From the NCBI RefSeq assembly GCF_001908205.1, contig NZ_LGHL01000214.1:1-38726 (forward strand): 38,726 bases of DNA. Direction: 5' to 3'. Positions 32,031-38,726 of this stretch are shown here, piece after piece (position 1 is the stretch's first letter; each line of letters starts with the position of its first letter). A program made the position numbers and the translations under genes. The notes under the pieces were generated by a model. It was not told the origin of the DNA and made no database searches. It saw only the letters and a program-made list of their open reading frames with translations. Source of the stretch: Bradyrhizobium sp. NAS80.1. GTDB taxonomy: Bacteria; Pseudomonadota; Alphaproteobacteria; Rhizobiales; Xanthobacteraceae.

Positions 32031-32456
32031 TCAGGTTGGCGCCGCCGCGGGCTGCGGCTCCTCGACATATCGATGCACGAGCCAGGATGAAAGCACCGCC
32101 GGAACGAACCCGACCAGACCGTACAGGATGAACTGCACCGCGCCCGAATCCTGCCCGCGCGAGCTGTAGGTCAGCGAGGCCAGCACGAAGGCGAACAGGC
32201 CGACCAGGAGCATCCGCAACACCGGGCCGATCCGCTTGATGTGGAGCAGGATGTCGTCGACAGCGCCGATCATCAGCGAGGGCAGAAAGCCGAACAAATA
32301 GCTGTATTGCAGGGATTTGAAGAACACCACGAATAGCTTGCCGACCTCGGCGAGGTTGGTGTGGGCCCAATAGCCGGACTGATAGGTGGTCGTCAGCAGC
32401 AGCAGGAACCCGCCCACGAACGGGCCCACCAGCGCAAACACCAAATAGCGTTTCAT
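32031..32456 (-). CDS. Four-helix membrane protein, 141 aa, function unknown
   Basis: The product is strongly hydrophobic, with four likely membrane helices at about residues 4-24, 38-65, 78-96 and 105-125 and a short Pro/Ala tail (VEEPQPAAAPT). An amphipathic loop DDILLHIKRIGPVLR separates helices two and three. I do not recognise a characterised family; similar small proteins are annotated as hypothetical in Bradyrhizobium. ATG 32456 follows GAGGG at six bases, which decides the start over an adjacent TTG. It lies 61 bases before the DUF4112 gene on the same strand and may be co-transcribed with it. Confidence 0.75.
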   Translation of the reverse strand: MKRYLVFALVGPFVGGFLLLLTTTYQSGYWAHTNLAEVGKLFVVFFKSLQYSYLFGFLPSLMIGAVDDILLHIKRIGPVLRMLLVGLFAFVLASLTYSSRGQDSGAVQFILYGLVGFVPAVLSSWLVHRYVEEPQPAAAPT

Positions 32457-32614
32457 CAAATACCCTCACACTACGCCACATTTATAGCAGCGTGGCGACA
32501 AGCTTGGATAGCGGGGTCCAGGCGACCGCCCGGCCCCGGACGGGGAACAAGTGGCAAGGCGACGAGTTTTGACAGGACCGAAATCCCTACCGCAGGTCAG
32601 ATGGAGTCGTGTCG

Positions 32615-32860
32615 ATGTCCCACAAATCAGCTCTCGCCGCGACGCTCGTCCTTGCAGCCCTGAGCGGCGTGTGGTCCACGCCGGTTCTCGCGCAAGGCCA
32701 CCAGGGGACCCCGCAGGAGCAGAACGCCTGCTCGCGGGATGCATCGCGCTTCTGCCGCAAGGACCTCGGCAATGACAATGCAGTGCAGGCATGCCTGCAA
32801 GCCAACCGCGCCAGGCTGTCGAGATCTTGCCGCAAGGTGTTCGAGAGCCACGGCATGTGA
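32615..32860 (+). CDS. Small secreted cysteine-rich-repeat protein, 81 aa (paralogue 1)
   Basis: A signal peptide (MSHKSALAATLVLAALSGVW, cleavage near VLA-Q at 26) is followed by a single domain, NACSRDASRFCRKDL to RSCRKVFESHG. The four cysteines C39, C47, C60 and C72 have spacing C-x7-C-x12-C-x11-C. That pattern, with acidic-aromatic residues around C47, resembles one Cys-rich (GLG1/PF00839-type) repeat, so two disulfides in the periplasm are likely. Function unknown. ATG 32615 with GGAG eight bases upstream is preferred to the GTG at 32609. A second protein with the same spacing is encoded at 33389-33664. Confidence 0.78.
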   Translation: MSHKSALAATLVLAALSGVWSTPVLAQGHQGTPQEQNACSRDASRFCRKDLGNDNAVQACLQANRARLSRSCRKVFESHGM

Positions 32861-32896
32861 CGATCGTTGGATCTTCAGCGAACGGAGAGTGAAGCC

Positions 32897-33133
32897 ATGC
32901 TGCGCGACGAACAGCTCTCGATCCTGCGGGACATCAGCCAATCCGTTGCCTTCGCCGACGACCGGCAAGGCAAGATGGGACAACTGATCGCCGACGGCTA
33001 CGTGATGAAGGACGGCGACCTGTTCGAGCTCACCGCGAAGGGCGTCAGCGCCGTCGAGGAACACGCGGCTGCACTCTGCGAGACCCCTGGCGAGAGCGAC
33101 GCCACAAGCACGCCATCCTATCGCCTCGTCTGA
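32897..33133 (+). CDS. Hypothetical 78-aa protein, winged-helix-like
   Basis: The product MLRDEQLSILRDISQSVAFA continues with KMGQLIADGYVMKDGDLFEL and TAKGVSAVEEHAAALCE. The run of helices ending in DGDLFELTAKG looks like a small winged-helix fold of the kind annotated as a C-terminal DNA-binding or MarR-like fragment, but no family is certain. Cytoplasmic, no signal. GGAGAG lies eight bases before the ATG. It sits 36 bases after one Cys-repeat gene and 255 before the other; co-transcription with the first is likely. Confidence 0.65.
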   Translation: MLRDEQLSILRDISQSVAFADDRQGKMGQLIADGYVMKDGDLFELTAKGVSAVEEHAAALCETPGESDATSTPSYRLV

Positions 33134-33388
33134 TGCAACGCGCCACTTCGACGTGACGTACGCGCAACAATTGCGAATTCCTTCGAGCTGACCATTGCAG
33201 CCGCGCGGCAATGGCGCATACTTCGCTCGGGCGGCGCAGCACTTTTCGATTCGAACATCAGGAAATCGAGCGACCACATGCGGGACTGAGTTCCCGGCGT
33301 GAAGGCTGTGACATGCGGCAGATCAAGCCGCGTGCGGCGCCCCAAAACCAAGCGGCTCAAGCCCACGGAACTCGGGGACACATTCATC

Positions 33389-33664
33389 ATGACACGCTAT
33401 CAGACGATCGCTTCGCTATTCGCCTTCGCCACCACCGCCTTCGCTCTCCAGACATTACCCGGCCTCGCCTTTTCGTCCGAAGCGCAGCAGATGTGCACGG
33501 GCGATGCGATGCGGCTGTGCTCCAGTGAAATCCCGGACATCCCGCGGATCAGGGCCTGCATGGTGCGGAACAAGGCGAATGTCAGCCCCGGCTGCCGCGC
33601 CGTGATGGACCGCGAGGCGGCTGCCGCTGCGGCAGCGCGCAAGCGGGAAGCCACCGCGCAATAG
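33389..33664 (+). CDS. Small secreted cysteine-rich-repeat protein, 91 aa (paralogue 2)
   Basis: An N-terminal hydrophobic segment (MTRYQTIASLFAFATTAFAL) acts as a signal peptide. The mature part QMCTGDAMRLCSSEI to SPGCRAVMDRE has cysteines C36, C44, C57 and C69. Their spacing, C-x7-C-x12-C-x11-C, is identical to the protein encoded at 32615-32860. The positions DA-x-R before the second Cys and N-x-A/R before the fourth are also shared, so the two are paralogues. The tail is an Ala/Lys/Arg-rich helix (AAAAAAARKREATAQ). Function unknown; probably periplasmic with two disulfides. It converges with the LysR gene. Confidence 0.78.
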   Translation: MTRYQTIASLFAFATTAFALQTLPGLAFSSEAQQMCTGDAMRLCSSEIPDIPRIRACMVRNKANVSPGCRAVMDREAAAAAAARKREATAQ

Positions 33665-33706
33665 CGCCGGCCGCGCAGGCGCTCGCTCATGGGCTCACTT
33701 GGCAGC

Positions 33707-34579
33707 TCACTTGGCCAAGCCGGCAATCGCCTTGACGATCGGCGAGCGCCATAGCGCGCTCGTCGTCAGCATCCAGCACTCGTATTGGAAATCCCGTTCC
33801 AGCGGGATCTCCAAGAGTTCGCCGCGCGCCAGCTCCTGCTCAAACACGAAGCGCGGGCCGCGGGCAACATAGCCCGGCGTCATCGCCATCTGCCTGATCA
33901 GGTCGTAATCGTCGGACAGGAACGCTTCGAGCTTGCGCTTCTGGTATTCGCCGGGCGCACCGAGCCAGGCATCGAAATCGGGGGTGATGCCCGCGCTTGC
34001 GAGCGGTAGCCGCAAGAATTCCTGCGCCGAAAGTGGCGTGCCGTGGCAGGCAGGATTGTCCTGCCGCGCGACCACGACATAGCGATCCTCGAAGATCTTG
34101 ACCCGGATCAGATCCTGCTGCGACGCCGCGATCTCGCGGTGACAAAACACCAGATCGAATTTCCCGGCGCGAAGCGCCCGCATCATCAGGTTCGGGCCGG
34201 CATAGCGGGTGACGAATTGGAGCTGCGGAAAGGCTTGAGCCGCCTTGCGGACCAACTGCGGCAGCGGACGCAGCCGCGTCGCAGGTCCCACCCCGATGCG
34301 CAACAACCCGGCCTCGCCCTTGGCCATCTGCTCGAGCTGATGGCTCAACGCCGTGACGTTCTGCAGCAGACTTGCGGCATGATCGGCGACGAACTGCGCA
34401 TAGACCGTCGGCCGCGCATTGGCGTTGGTGCGCTCGAACAGCTTCACGCCGAGCTTTGCTTCCAGCCGGCTGATGCTCTTGCTGAGCGTCGGCTGCGCAA
34501 TGCCGAGCGCCTTGGCTGCGCCGCTGAAACTGCCCGAGCGGCAGACCGCGACGATCTGTTCGAGATGTCGAAGCTCCAT
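33707..34579 (-). CDS. LysR-type transcriptional regulator
   Basis: The 290-residue protein begins with the LysR helix-turn-helix: MELRHLEQIVAVCRSGSFSG followed by AAKALGIAQPTLSKSISRLE (about residues 1-60). A periplasmic-binding-protein-like effector domain (about 90-290) follows. I chose ATG 34579, where family similarity begins; the upstream codons to 34663 are not conserved in type. It is the last gene of a minus-strand group, 49 bases after the MFS transporter and below the sulfatase. It is therefore the likely regulator of that operon, although LysR genes are more often divergent from their targets. The inducer is unknown. Confidence 0.9.
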   Translation of the reverse strand: MELRHLEQIVAVCRSGSFSGAAKALGIAQPTLSKSISRLEAKLGVKLFERTNANARPTVYAQFVADHAASLLQNVTALSHQLEQMAKGEAGLLRIGVGPATRLRPLPQLVRKAAQAFPQLQFVTRYAGPNLMMRALRAGKFDLVFCHREIAASQQDLIRVKIFEDRYVVVARQDNPACHGTPLSAQEFLRLPLASAGITPDFDAWLGAPGEYQKRKLEAFLSDDYDLIRQMAMTPGYVARGPRFVFEQELARGELLEIPLERDFQYECWMLTTSALWRSPIVKAIAGLAK

Positions 34580-34628
34580 CCCTGGAACTATAACAGAGCC
34601 CGTCACGCGCGACGAGCCGAGCGGGCGA

Positions 34629-35942
34629 CTAGCCGCCGCGCTTCGTCCTGATCGGTACGGCAATCAGCGCGCTCAGGATCAGCGAGACGCCGGCCGCGGC
34701 GAGCGCGAGCGAGAACGTGCCGGTCTGCGTCTTCACCACGCCGAAGAAGTAGGGACCGACCGTGCCGCCGAGATTGCCGGCGCCATTGATGAGGCCGATG
34801 CCGACGCCGATCACTGCGGGCGGCAGTACCTCGCCGGGCAATGTCCAGAACGGCCCGAACCGCCCGAGGAAGATCGCGATCGCGAGCGACAGGCAGAGCA
34901 CGGTCCAGAGCGTACCGCCCTCGGTGAACTGCATCGCCAACAGCGGCAGGCCCGAGAGCGCAGTCACCGCGATCATATGCCATTTGCGCTCACGCAGGCG
35001 GTCGGAGCTTGCCGCGGTGCCGATCATCAGCGCGATGCCGAGCGCGGGCGGCAAGGCCGCGAGCAAGCCAACCACCCCGATCGGCAAGCCAGTCTCCTTC
35101 AGTACCGTCGGGAACCAGAAATTGACGCCCCACTCGGCCATCAGCGCGAAGAAATTGTAGAGCGCGAGCAGGAGCACGCTCGGCTGCCACAGCGTCGAGA
35201 GCCAGTGACCGGAGATGCGCACCGTGCCCTCGTCCTCCAGAGCCAATTGCCTGACGAGGTGCGCGCGCTCGTCCTCGGCAAGCCAGCTTGCATCCTGCGG
35301 ACGATCATCGATCGCCCAGAACCAGACCAGCGCCCAGAGGAAACCGGGCACCGCCTCGATCACGAACATCCAACGCCAGTCCGCATAGGACAGGATCAGG
35401 CCCGAGATCGGGCTCGCGATCATCGGCCCGATCGGCAGGCTGAGGAGAAACAATGCATTGGCGCGGGCGCGCTCGGCCCGCGTGAACCAGTTGCGGATCA
35501 GGACCAGCGTGCAGGTCAGCACGCCGCCTTCGGACAGGCCAAGGGCAAAGCGGTTGATGCTGAGCTCGGTCTGAGTATGCACGAAGGCCGTCGTGAGCGA
35601 GACCGAGCTCCACAGCAGGAGCAGGCACAGCAGCAACCGCTTCGGGCTCCAGGTAGAGGCCAGACGGCCGGCCGGTATCTGCAGGACAATGTAGCCCCAG
35701 AAGAACAGACCGGAGGCAAAGCCGAGGGCTGCCGGGGACAGCGACAGCTCCTCGCGCACATAGGGCGCGGCCATCGACAGATTCACCCGGTCGACATGGG
35801 CCAGCACATACATCACGAAGGAGACACCAAGAATGCGAACCCAGCGATTGCGCAGGATCGTGCCCGCGGCAGCTTCGCGCGTTCCGGCATCGGTTTGCGC
35901 CTGTTCGGCGGCAGGCGAGGACACGGAGGAGACTTCTGTCAT
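34629..35942 (-). CDS. MFS transporter, anion:cation symporter type
   Basis: The 437-residue inner-membrane protein has about twelve helices. The loop between helices two and three is GRLASTWSPKRLLLC and the signature AHVDRVNLSMAAPYVREELS lies near the start; both are typical of the ACS family that imports organic anions (hexuronate, tartrate, 4-hydroxyphenylacetate and similar). NRFALGLSEGGVLTCTLVLI is the conserved helix-four region. It lies 18 bases after the sulfatase and 49 before the LysR gene. It probably imports the sulfated compound or exports/imports its product; the exact substrate is inferred only from that neighbour. Confidence 0.9.
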   Translation of the reverse strand: MTEVSSVSSPAAEQAQTDAGTREAAAGTILRNRWVRILGVSFVMYVLAHVDRVNLSMAAPYVREELSLSPAALGFASGLFFWGYIVLQIPAGRLASTWSPKRLLLCLLLLWSSVSLTTAFVHTQTELSINRFALGLSEGGVLTCTLVLIRNWFTRAERARANALFLLSLPIGPMIASPISGLILSYADWRWMFVIEAVPGFLWALVWFWAIDDRPQDASWLAEDERAHLVRQLALEDEGTVRISGHWLSTLWQPSVLLLALYNFFALMAEWGVNFWFPTVLKETGLPIGVVGLLAALPPALGIALMIGTAASSDRLRERKWHMIAVTALSGLPLLAMQFTEGGTLWTVLCLSLAIAIFLGRFGPFWTLPGEVLPPAVIGVGIGLINGAGNLGGTVGPYFFGVVKTQTGTFSLALAAAGVSLILSALIAVPIRTKRGG

Positions 35943-35960
35943 CTTGCGCTCCGTATCCGG

Positions 35961-37400
35961 TCAGGACAGCAGCTCTGGCGGCACCGGCGTGTAGAGCTTC
36001 TTGGTCGGCAGGTTCGCCATGACGGCATCAGGCCCACCCTTGCTCTCGATGAGCAGCCGTTGCGCCTCGTTGGCGCGACGATCCTGCTCTTCCGGATCGA
36101 GGATGCGACGGAGATCGGCCTCCAGTTCGCGGACCGTGGCGGCATATTCGGGCCGCGCGGCAAGATTCTCGCTCTCCGCCGGATCGGCCTCGAGGTCGAA
36201 CAGCTCGGGCGCGAAGCGCACATAGTAGATGAATTTGAACCGGCCCTTGCGGATCATGTAGGACGCTGAGGGCGAAGCCGCCGCATGGTATTCGCTGAAC
36301 ACGATGCGCTCGCGATCGTCGGCGTTACCGGCGAGCTCGAACAGCGACCGGCCGGGAATGCCGGCTTCCTTGGGCAGGCCCGCGCAGTCGAGCACGGAGG
36401 GATAGGCATCGGCCAGCGAGGCGGGCGTCGCCGAGAGCTTTCCGGCCGGCACGTCGGGGCCTGCCACGATCATCGGAACGGCGACGGCTTCCTGATAGTG
36501 GTTCGACTTGCCCCAGATGCCGCGGGCCCCAGCGTTCTCTCCGTGGTCGGACGTGTAGATGACGCGCGTCGTGTCACGCAGCCCGGCACTGTCGAGCGCG
36601 CCGAGCACGCGGCCGACCTGCGCGTCCATGAAGCTGATGAGACCGAGATAGGCGGCGTAGGCGACGCGCTGGTCCTCTGCCTTGGGCGGGCCGCCGGCGA
36701 TGAGGTCCGCAAGCCATGGGTGTGGCTGGTAGCCCGAACCAGGGCCGAACTTCGCATCGGGCATCCGCTCCACGGAATAGAGATCGAAGAACTCCTTCGG
36801 CGCCACCAGGGGATAGTGCGGCGTCACGAAGCTGACGAAGAGAACCCACGGCTTGTCCGAAGTCGCGGCCGCCTGGAGCCAATCGACGGCGATGTCGGCA
36901 ACGCGGCGGTCGTAGCGGGTATATTCGCTCTCGCCCGGGCCGGCGCTCTCGGCAATTGCCGCTCGGCGCCGGGGCGGTGCCACGAAATCGGGAAACTGCT
37001 TGCGGATGGAGAGCTGGATCATGCCGACGCCGCCAGTGATGTGCATCGGGATATGCTGGCGGTCGAAGCCGGCGGGATCATCGCCGCTGCGATAATGCAG
37101 CTTGCCGATCGATTCGACGCGCACGCCGGCCTGTTGCATCCGGTGGCCCCAGCTCGGCACGCGGCCATCATAGGCGATCGAATTGTCCCAATAGCCGATG
37201 TCGTGGATGTAACGCCCGGTCGCAAAGCTCGCGCGCGCCGGCACGCAGATCGGACAGGTCGTGTAGGCATCGGTGAAGCGCGTGCCGCGCGCGGCGAGCG
37301 CGTCGAGATTGGGCGTCTGCGCCAGCGGGTCGCCCGCGCAGCCCATCATCCGCGCGTTGTGCTCGTCCGACATCAGGATGAGGAGGTTTTGGGGCTTCAC
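35961..37400 (-). CDS. Type I sulfatase (formylglycine-dependent)
   Basis: The 479-residue protein belongs to the arylsulfatase/choline-sulfatase group. The formylglycine motif C-x-P-x-R is C52-V-P-A-R56 in CPICVPARASFATGR. Metal ligands appear in LLILMSDEH (D12) and in YTSDHGENAG. The segment GIWGKSNHYQEAVAVPMIVA is typical of the group. It would release sulfate from an organic ester, after maturation of the cysteine by a separate enzyme not in the window. No signal peptide, so cytoplasmic, which suits import by the adjoining MFS protein. Start: GTG 37400, preceded by GGGAGAG; the upstream frame to 37484 lacks family character. A phosphonate monoester hydrolase is a possible alternative. Confidence 0.9.
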   Translation of the reverse strand: MKPQNLLILMSDEHNARMMGCAGDPLAQTPNLDALAARGTRFTDAYTTCPICVPARASFATGRYIHDIGYWDNSIAYDGRVPSWGHRMQQAGVRVESIGKLHYRSGDDPAGFDRQHIPMHITGGVGMIQLSIRKQFPDFVAPPRRRAAIAESAGPGESEYTRYDRRVADIAVDWLQAAATSDKPWVLFVSFVTPHYPLVAPKEFFDLYSVERMPDAKFGPGSGYQPHPWLADLIAGGPPKAEDQRVAYAAYLGLISFMDAQVGRVLGALDSAGLRDTTRVIYTSDHGENAGARGIWGKSNHYQEAVAVPMIVAGPDVPAGKLSATPASLADAYPSVLDCAGLPKEAGIPGRSLFELAGNADDRERIVFSEYHAAASPSASYMIRKGRFKFIYYVRFAPELFDLEADPAESENLAARPEYAATVRELEADLRRILDPEEQDRRANEAQRLLIESKGGPDAVMANLPTKKLYTPVPPELLS

Positions 37401-37496
37401 CGGCGCTCTCCCATTTATTTTGCTTGTCCGCGTTTCATGCGGTGATCTCCGCATTGCCACACGGCTGGGAACGGCGGCATCCAAATAAATGCCGGA

Positions 37497-37521
37497 CCGC
37501 CATAGCTCGCGGCTATGGCGG
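37497..37521 (-). terminator. Perfect hairpin between the sulfatase and the last gene
   Basis: CCGCCATAGC (37497-37506) and GCTATGGCGG (37512-37521) pair perfectly around a five-base loop. On the minus strand it lies 117 bases after the stop of the gene at 37638 and is followed by ATTTATTT, so it may end that transcript. A partial GTCATTCCGGGG-type repeat lies at about 37562-37600. The rest of the 237-base gap shows no gene. Confidence 0.5.
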
Positions 37522-37637
37522 GGAGAGGGTTTGTTGGATGGGAAATGAAGCTTATCGGGATGTCATTCCGGGGCAACGACTTGGAGTCAGCCCCGGAATC
37601 CGGAGATGGCGCGGATGACGGGGGCAGCCGACGGCCC

Positions 37638-38726
37638 TCAGTCGCCCCACTGCGCGAAGGCGTCGTTGAAGGCGCGCTCACCCGGGGCGCCCTTCTCGAT
37701 GGCGATGATGGCGCGGCGCTGGTTGGCGTAGACCAGCGGCACGTCGAACCACGAACGCTCCTTCAGGAGCTGGACGTTGCGGGCGCGGTCGGCGTCGACA
37801 TTGGAGAGGCCGACCAGAAAGAAGCCGTCGGTGACCTTGACCGCGAGGCCTGCGAGCGGCGTGCCGCGCGCCTGCTCGTTCGACTTCATCAGGATGCCCG
37901 GCACGTTGGCGACGCTGCCGCCCGGAAAATCCGGCGGGAGGATGAAGGTCAATTCCGCAGTGTGGCTCGCAGGCAGCGACGAGTCGGTATTGCGGCGGAA
38001 CGACATCGTCATCTTGAACTTGCGGTCGGGGATCTCGATGTCGGCGCGCACGGCGACGTCGGCCTTCTGGTTGCCCGACGCCTTGATCGGCTCGAGCCGC
38101 CACACCACCGAGCCGACATATTGCCTGCCCTTCGGATCGGACGGATCCTCGTCATAGAGCACGACCTTCTGCGCCACCGGCGCGGCCGGCTGGTCGCTCG
38201 CCGAGGGCTGGCCGACGCGATCCGGAATCTTGGGCTTGCTCTGCGGCTGGGCCGTATCCTTCGGCGCCTCCACCACCTGGGTGGGCGAGGACTTGAGCAG
38301 GCCGCTCACAGTCTGCACCAGCGACTTGCCCCAGAGGATGCCGGCACCGACCAGGATCAGCACGATGCCGACGGCGATGGCGCTCTTGAACGGGAACGCC
38401 GAGCCGGCGCGGCGGCGCTTCTTGGCCTCACGCTCGGGCGCGATACGTGGACGCGACGATGGCGGCTGCGGCGCGTAACGCTCGGCCTCCTCGATCGACT
38501 CGTCGTAGGAATAGGGCGCGTCCTGCTCGCCGGCGCGGTTTTCCAGGCTCGGCTCCAGCCGGTCGAATTCCGGCGAGGGCGAGGGCACGTTGGCATAGGT
38601 CCGGCGCGCGGCGCGGTTGGCCTGCGCGGCCGCGCCGCCGAGATCGTTTGCATCGGCCGTGATGTCGCGGAAGCCGCGCACGCCGGGCGCCTGTGGTGGC
38701 GGCGGTGGCGGCCCTAGGTCCGGCGG
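37638..38726 (-). CDS. Single-pass membrane protein, N-terminus beyond window edge
   Basis: The minus-strand frame is open from the window end to the stop at 37638, 362 residues visible. It begins with a poly-proline run (PPDLGPPPPPP), then a polar Pro/Arg/Glu-rich region. One membrane helix follows, AIAVGIVLILVGAGILWG. The soluble C-terminal half (GSVVWRLEPIKASGNQKADV, AELTFILPPDFPGGSVANVP, GFFLVGLSNVDADRARNVQL) is probably periplasmic. I know no characterised family; similar proteins are annotated as hypothetical in Bradyrhizobium. The true start lies beyond 38726; the GTG at 38681 is internal because the frame continues upstream. Confidence 0.8.
   Translation of the reverse strand, partial: PPDLGPPPPPPQAPGVRGFRDITADANDLGGAAAQANRAARRTYANVPSPSPEFDRLEPSLENRAGEQDAPYSYDESIEEAERYAPQPPSSRPRIAPEREAKKRRRAGSAFPFKSAIAVGIVLILVGAGILWGKSLVQTVSGLLKSSPTQVVEAPKDTAQPQSKPKIPDRVGQPSASDQPAAPVAQKVVLYDEDPSDPKGRQYVGSVVWRLEPIKASGNQKADVAVRADIEIPDRKFKMTMSFRRNTDSSLPASHTAELTFILPPDFPGGSVANVPGILMKSNEQARGTPLAGLAVKVTDGFFLVGLSNVDADRARNVQLLKERSWFDVPLVYANQRRAIIAIEKGAPGERAFNDAFAQWGD

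Noticed and set aside
34419..36269. 616-codon plus-strand ORF opposite LysR, MFS and sulfatase
   Set aside because: It spans three real minus-strand genes and their gaps and consists of low-complexity Arg/Glu/Gln/His sequence.

Overview
The window (38,726 bases, GC-rich, most genes near 65% GC) looks like the chromosome of an alphaproteobacterium of the Bradyrhizobium / Rhodopseudomonas group. Support comes from a Caulobacter-type flagellar cluster with FlbD and SciP, a napEDABC operon behind a FixK/FNR-type box, a Rhodobacter-type phospholipid methyltransferase, and many short palindromic intergenic repeats of the kind common in Bradyrhizobiaceae. No tRNA, rRNA, CRISPR array, insertion sequence or prophage gene was seen.

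Layout. (1) 1-2305: end of an exported protein, a PmtA-like methyltransferase and mnmA, all on the minus strand. (2) 2666-11029: plus-strand flagellar cluster fliK-flgD-sciP-fliF-fliG-fliH-fliN-flbD. It has a sigma-54 type promoter before fliK and a CtrA-type site before fliF, so structural genes and two regulators of flagellar and cell-cycle transcription sit together. (3) 11333-12759: an M20 peptidase and a small membrane protein. (4) 12857-17374: minus-strand alkanesulfonate operon ssuA-(28-aa ORF)-ssuD-ssuC-ssuB-flavin reductase. The last gene is split by one extra base in a run of six G. (5) 17738-20358: a cytochrome P450 with an unusual I-helix and a luciferase-like flavin monooxygenase. 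(6) 20625-24782: napEDABC, periplasmic nitrate reductase, with a FixK-type box and an adjoining 17-bp perfect palindrome. (7) 24883-30657: a RecD/Dda-like helicase, a low-GC HD phosphohydrolase, a TPR-caspase lipoprotein, an exported msrA (also split by one extra base in a run of six C), msrB and a small membrane protein. (8) 30872-33664: small hypothetical proteins, a DUF4112 protein, a four-helix membrane protein and two small secreted proteins with identical cysteine spacing. (9) 33707-37400: a sulfatase-MFS transporter-LysR operon. (10) 37638-end: a single-pass membrane protein cut by the window edge.

How the genes fit together. Two blocks concern scavenging of organic sulfur: ssu for sulfonates and possibly the sulfatase/MFS/LysR operon for sulfate esters. 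The nap operon gives low-oxygen nitrate respiration or redox balancing. The two Msr genes repair oxidised methionine, MsrA probably in the periplasm. I did not find a clearly new multi-gene system. The items most worth a second look are the two homopolymer frameshifts, the nap promoter palindrome, the paired cysteine-repeat secreted proteins, the TPR-caspase lipoprotein, the atypical P450, the tiny ORFs in and before the ssu operon, and the composite palindromes found in opposite arrangement at two loci.
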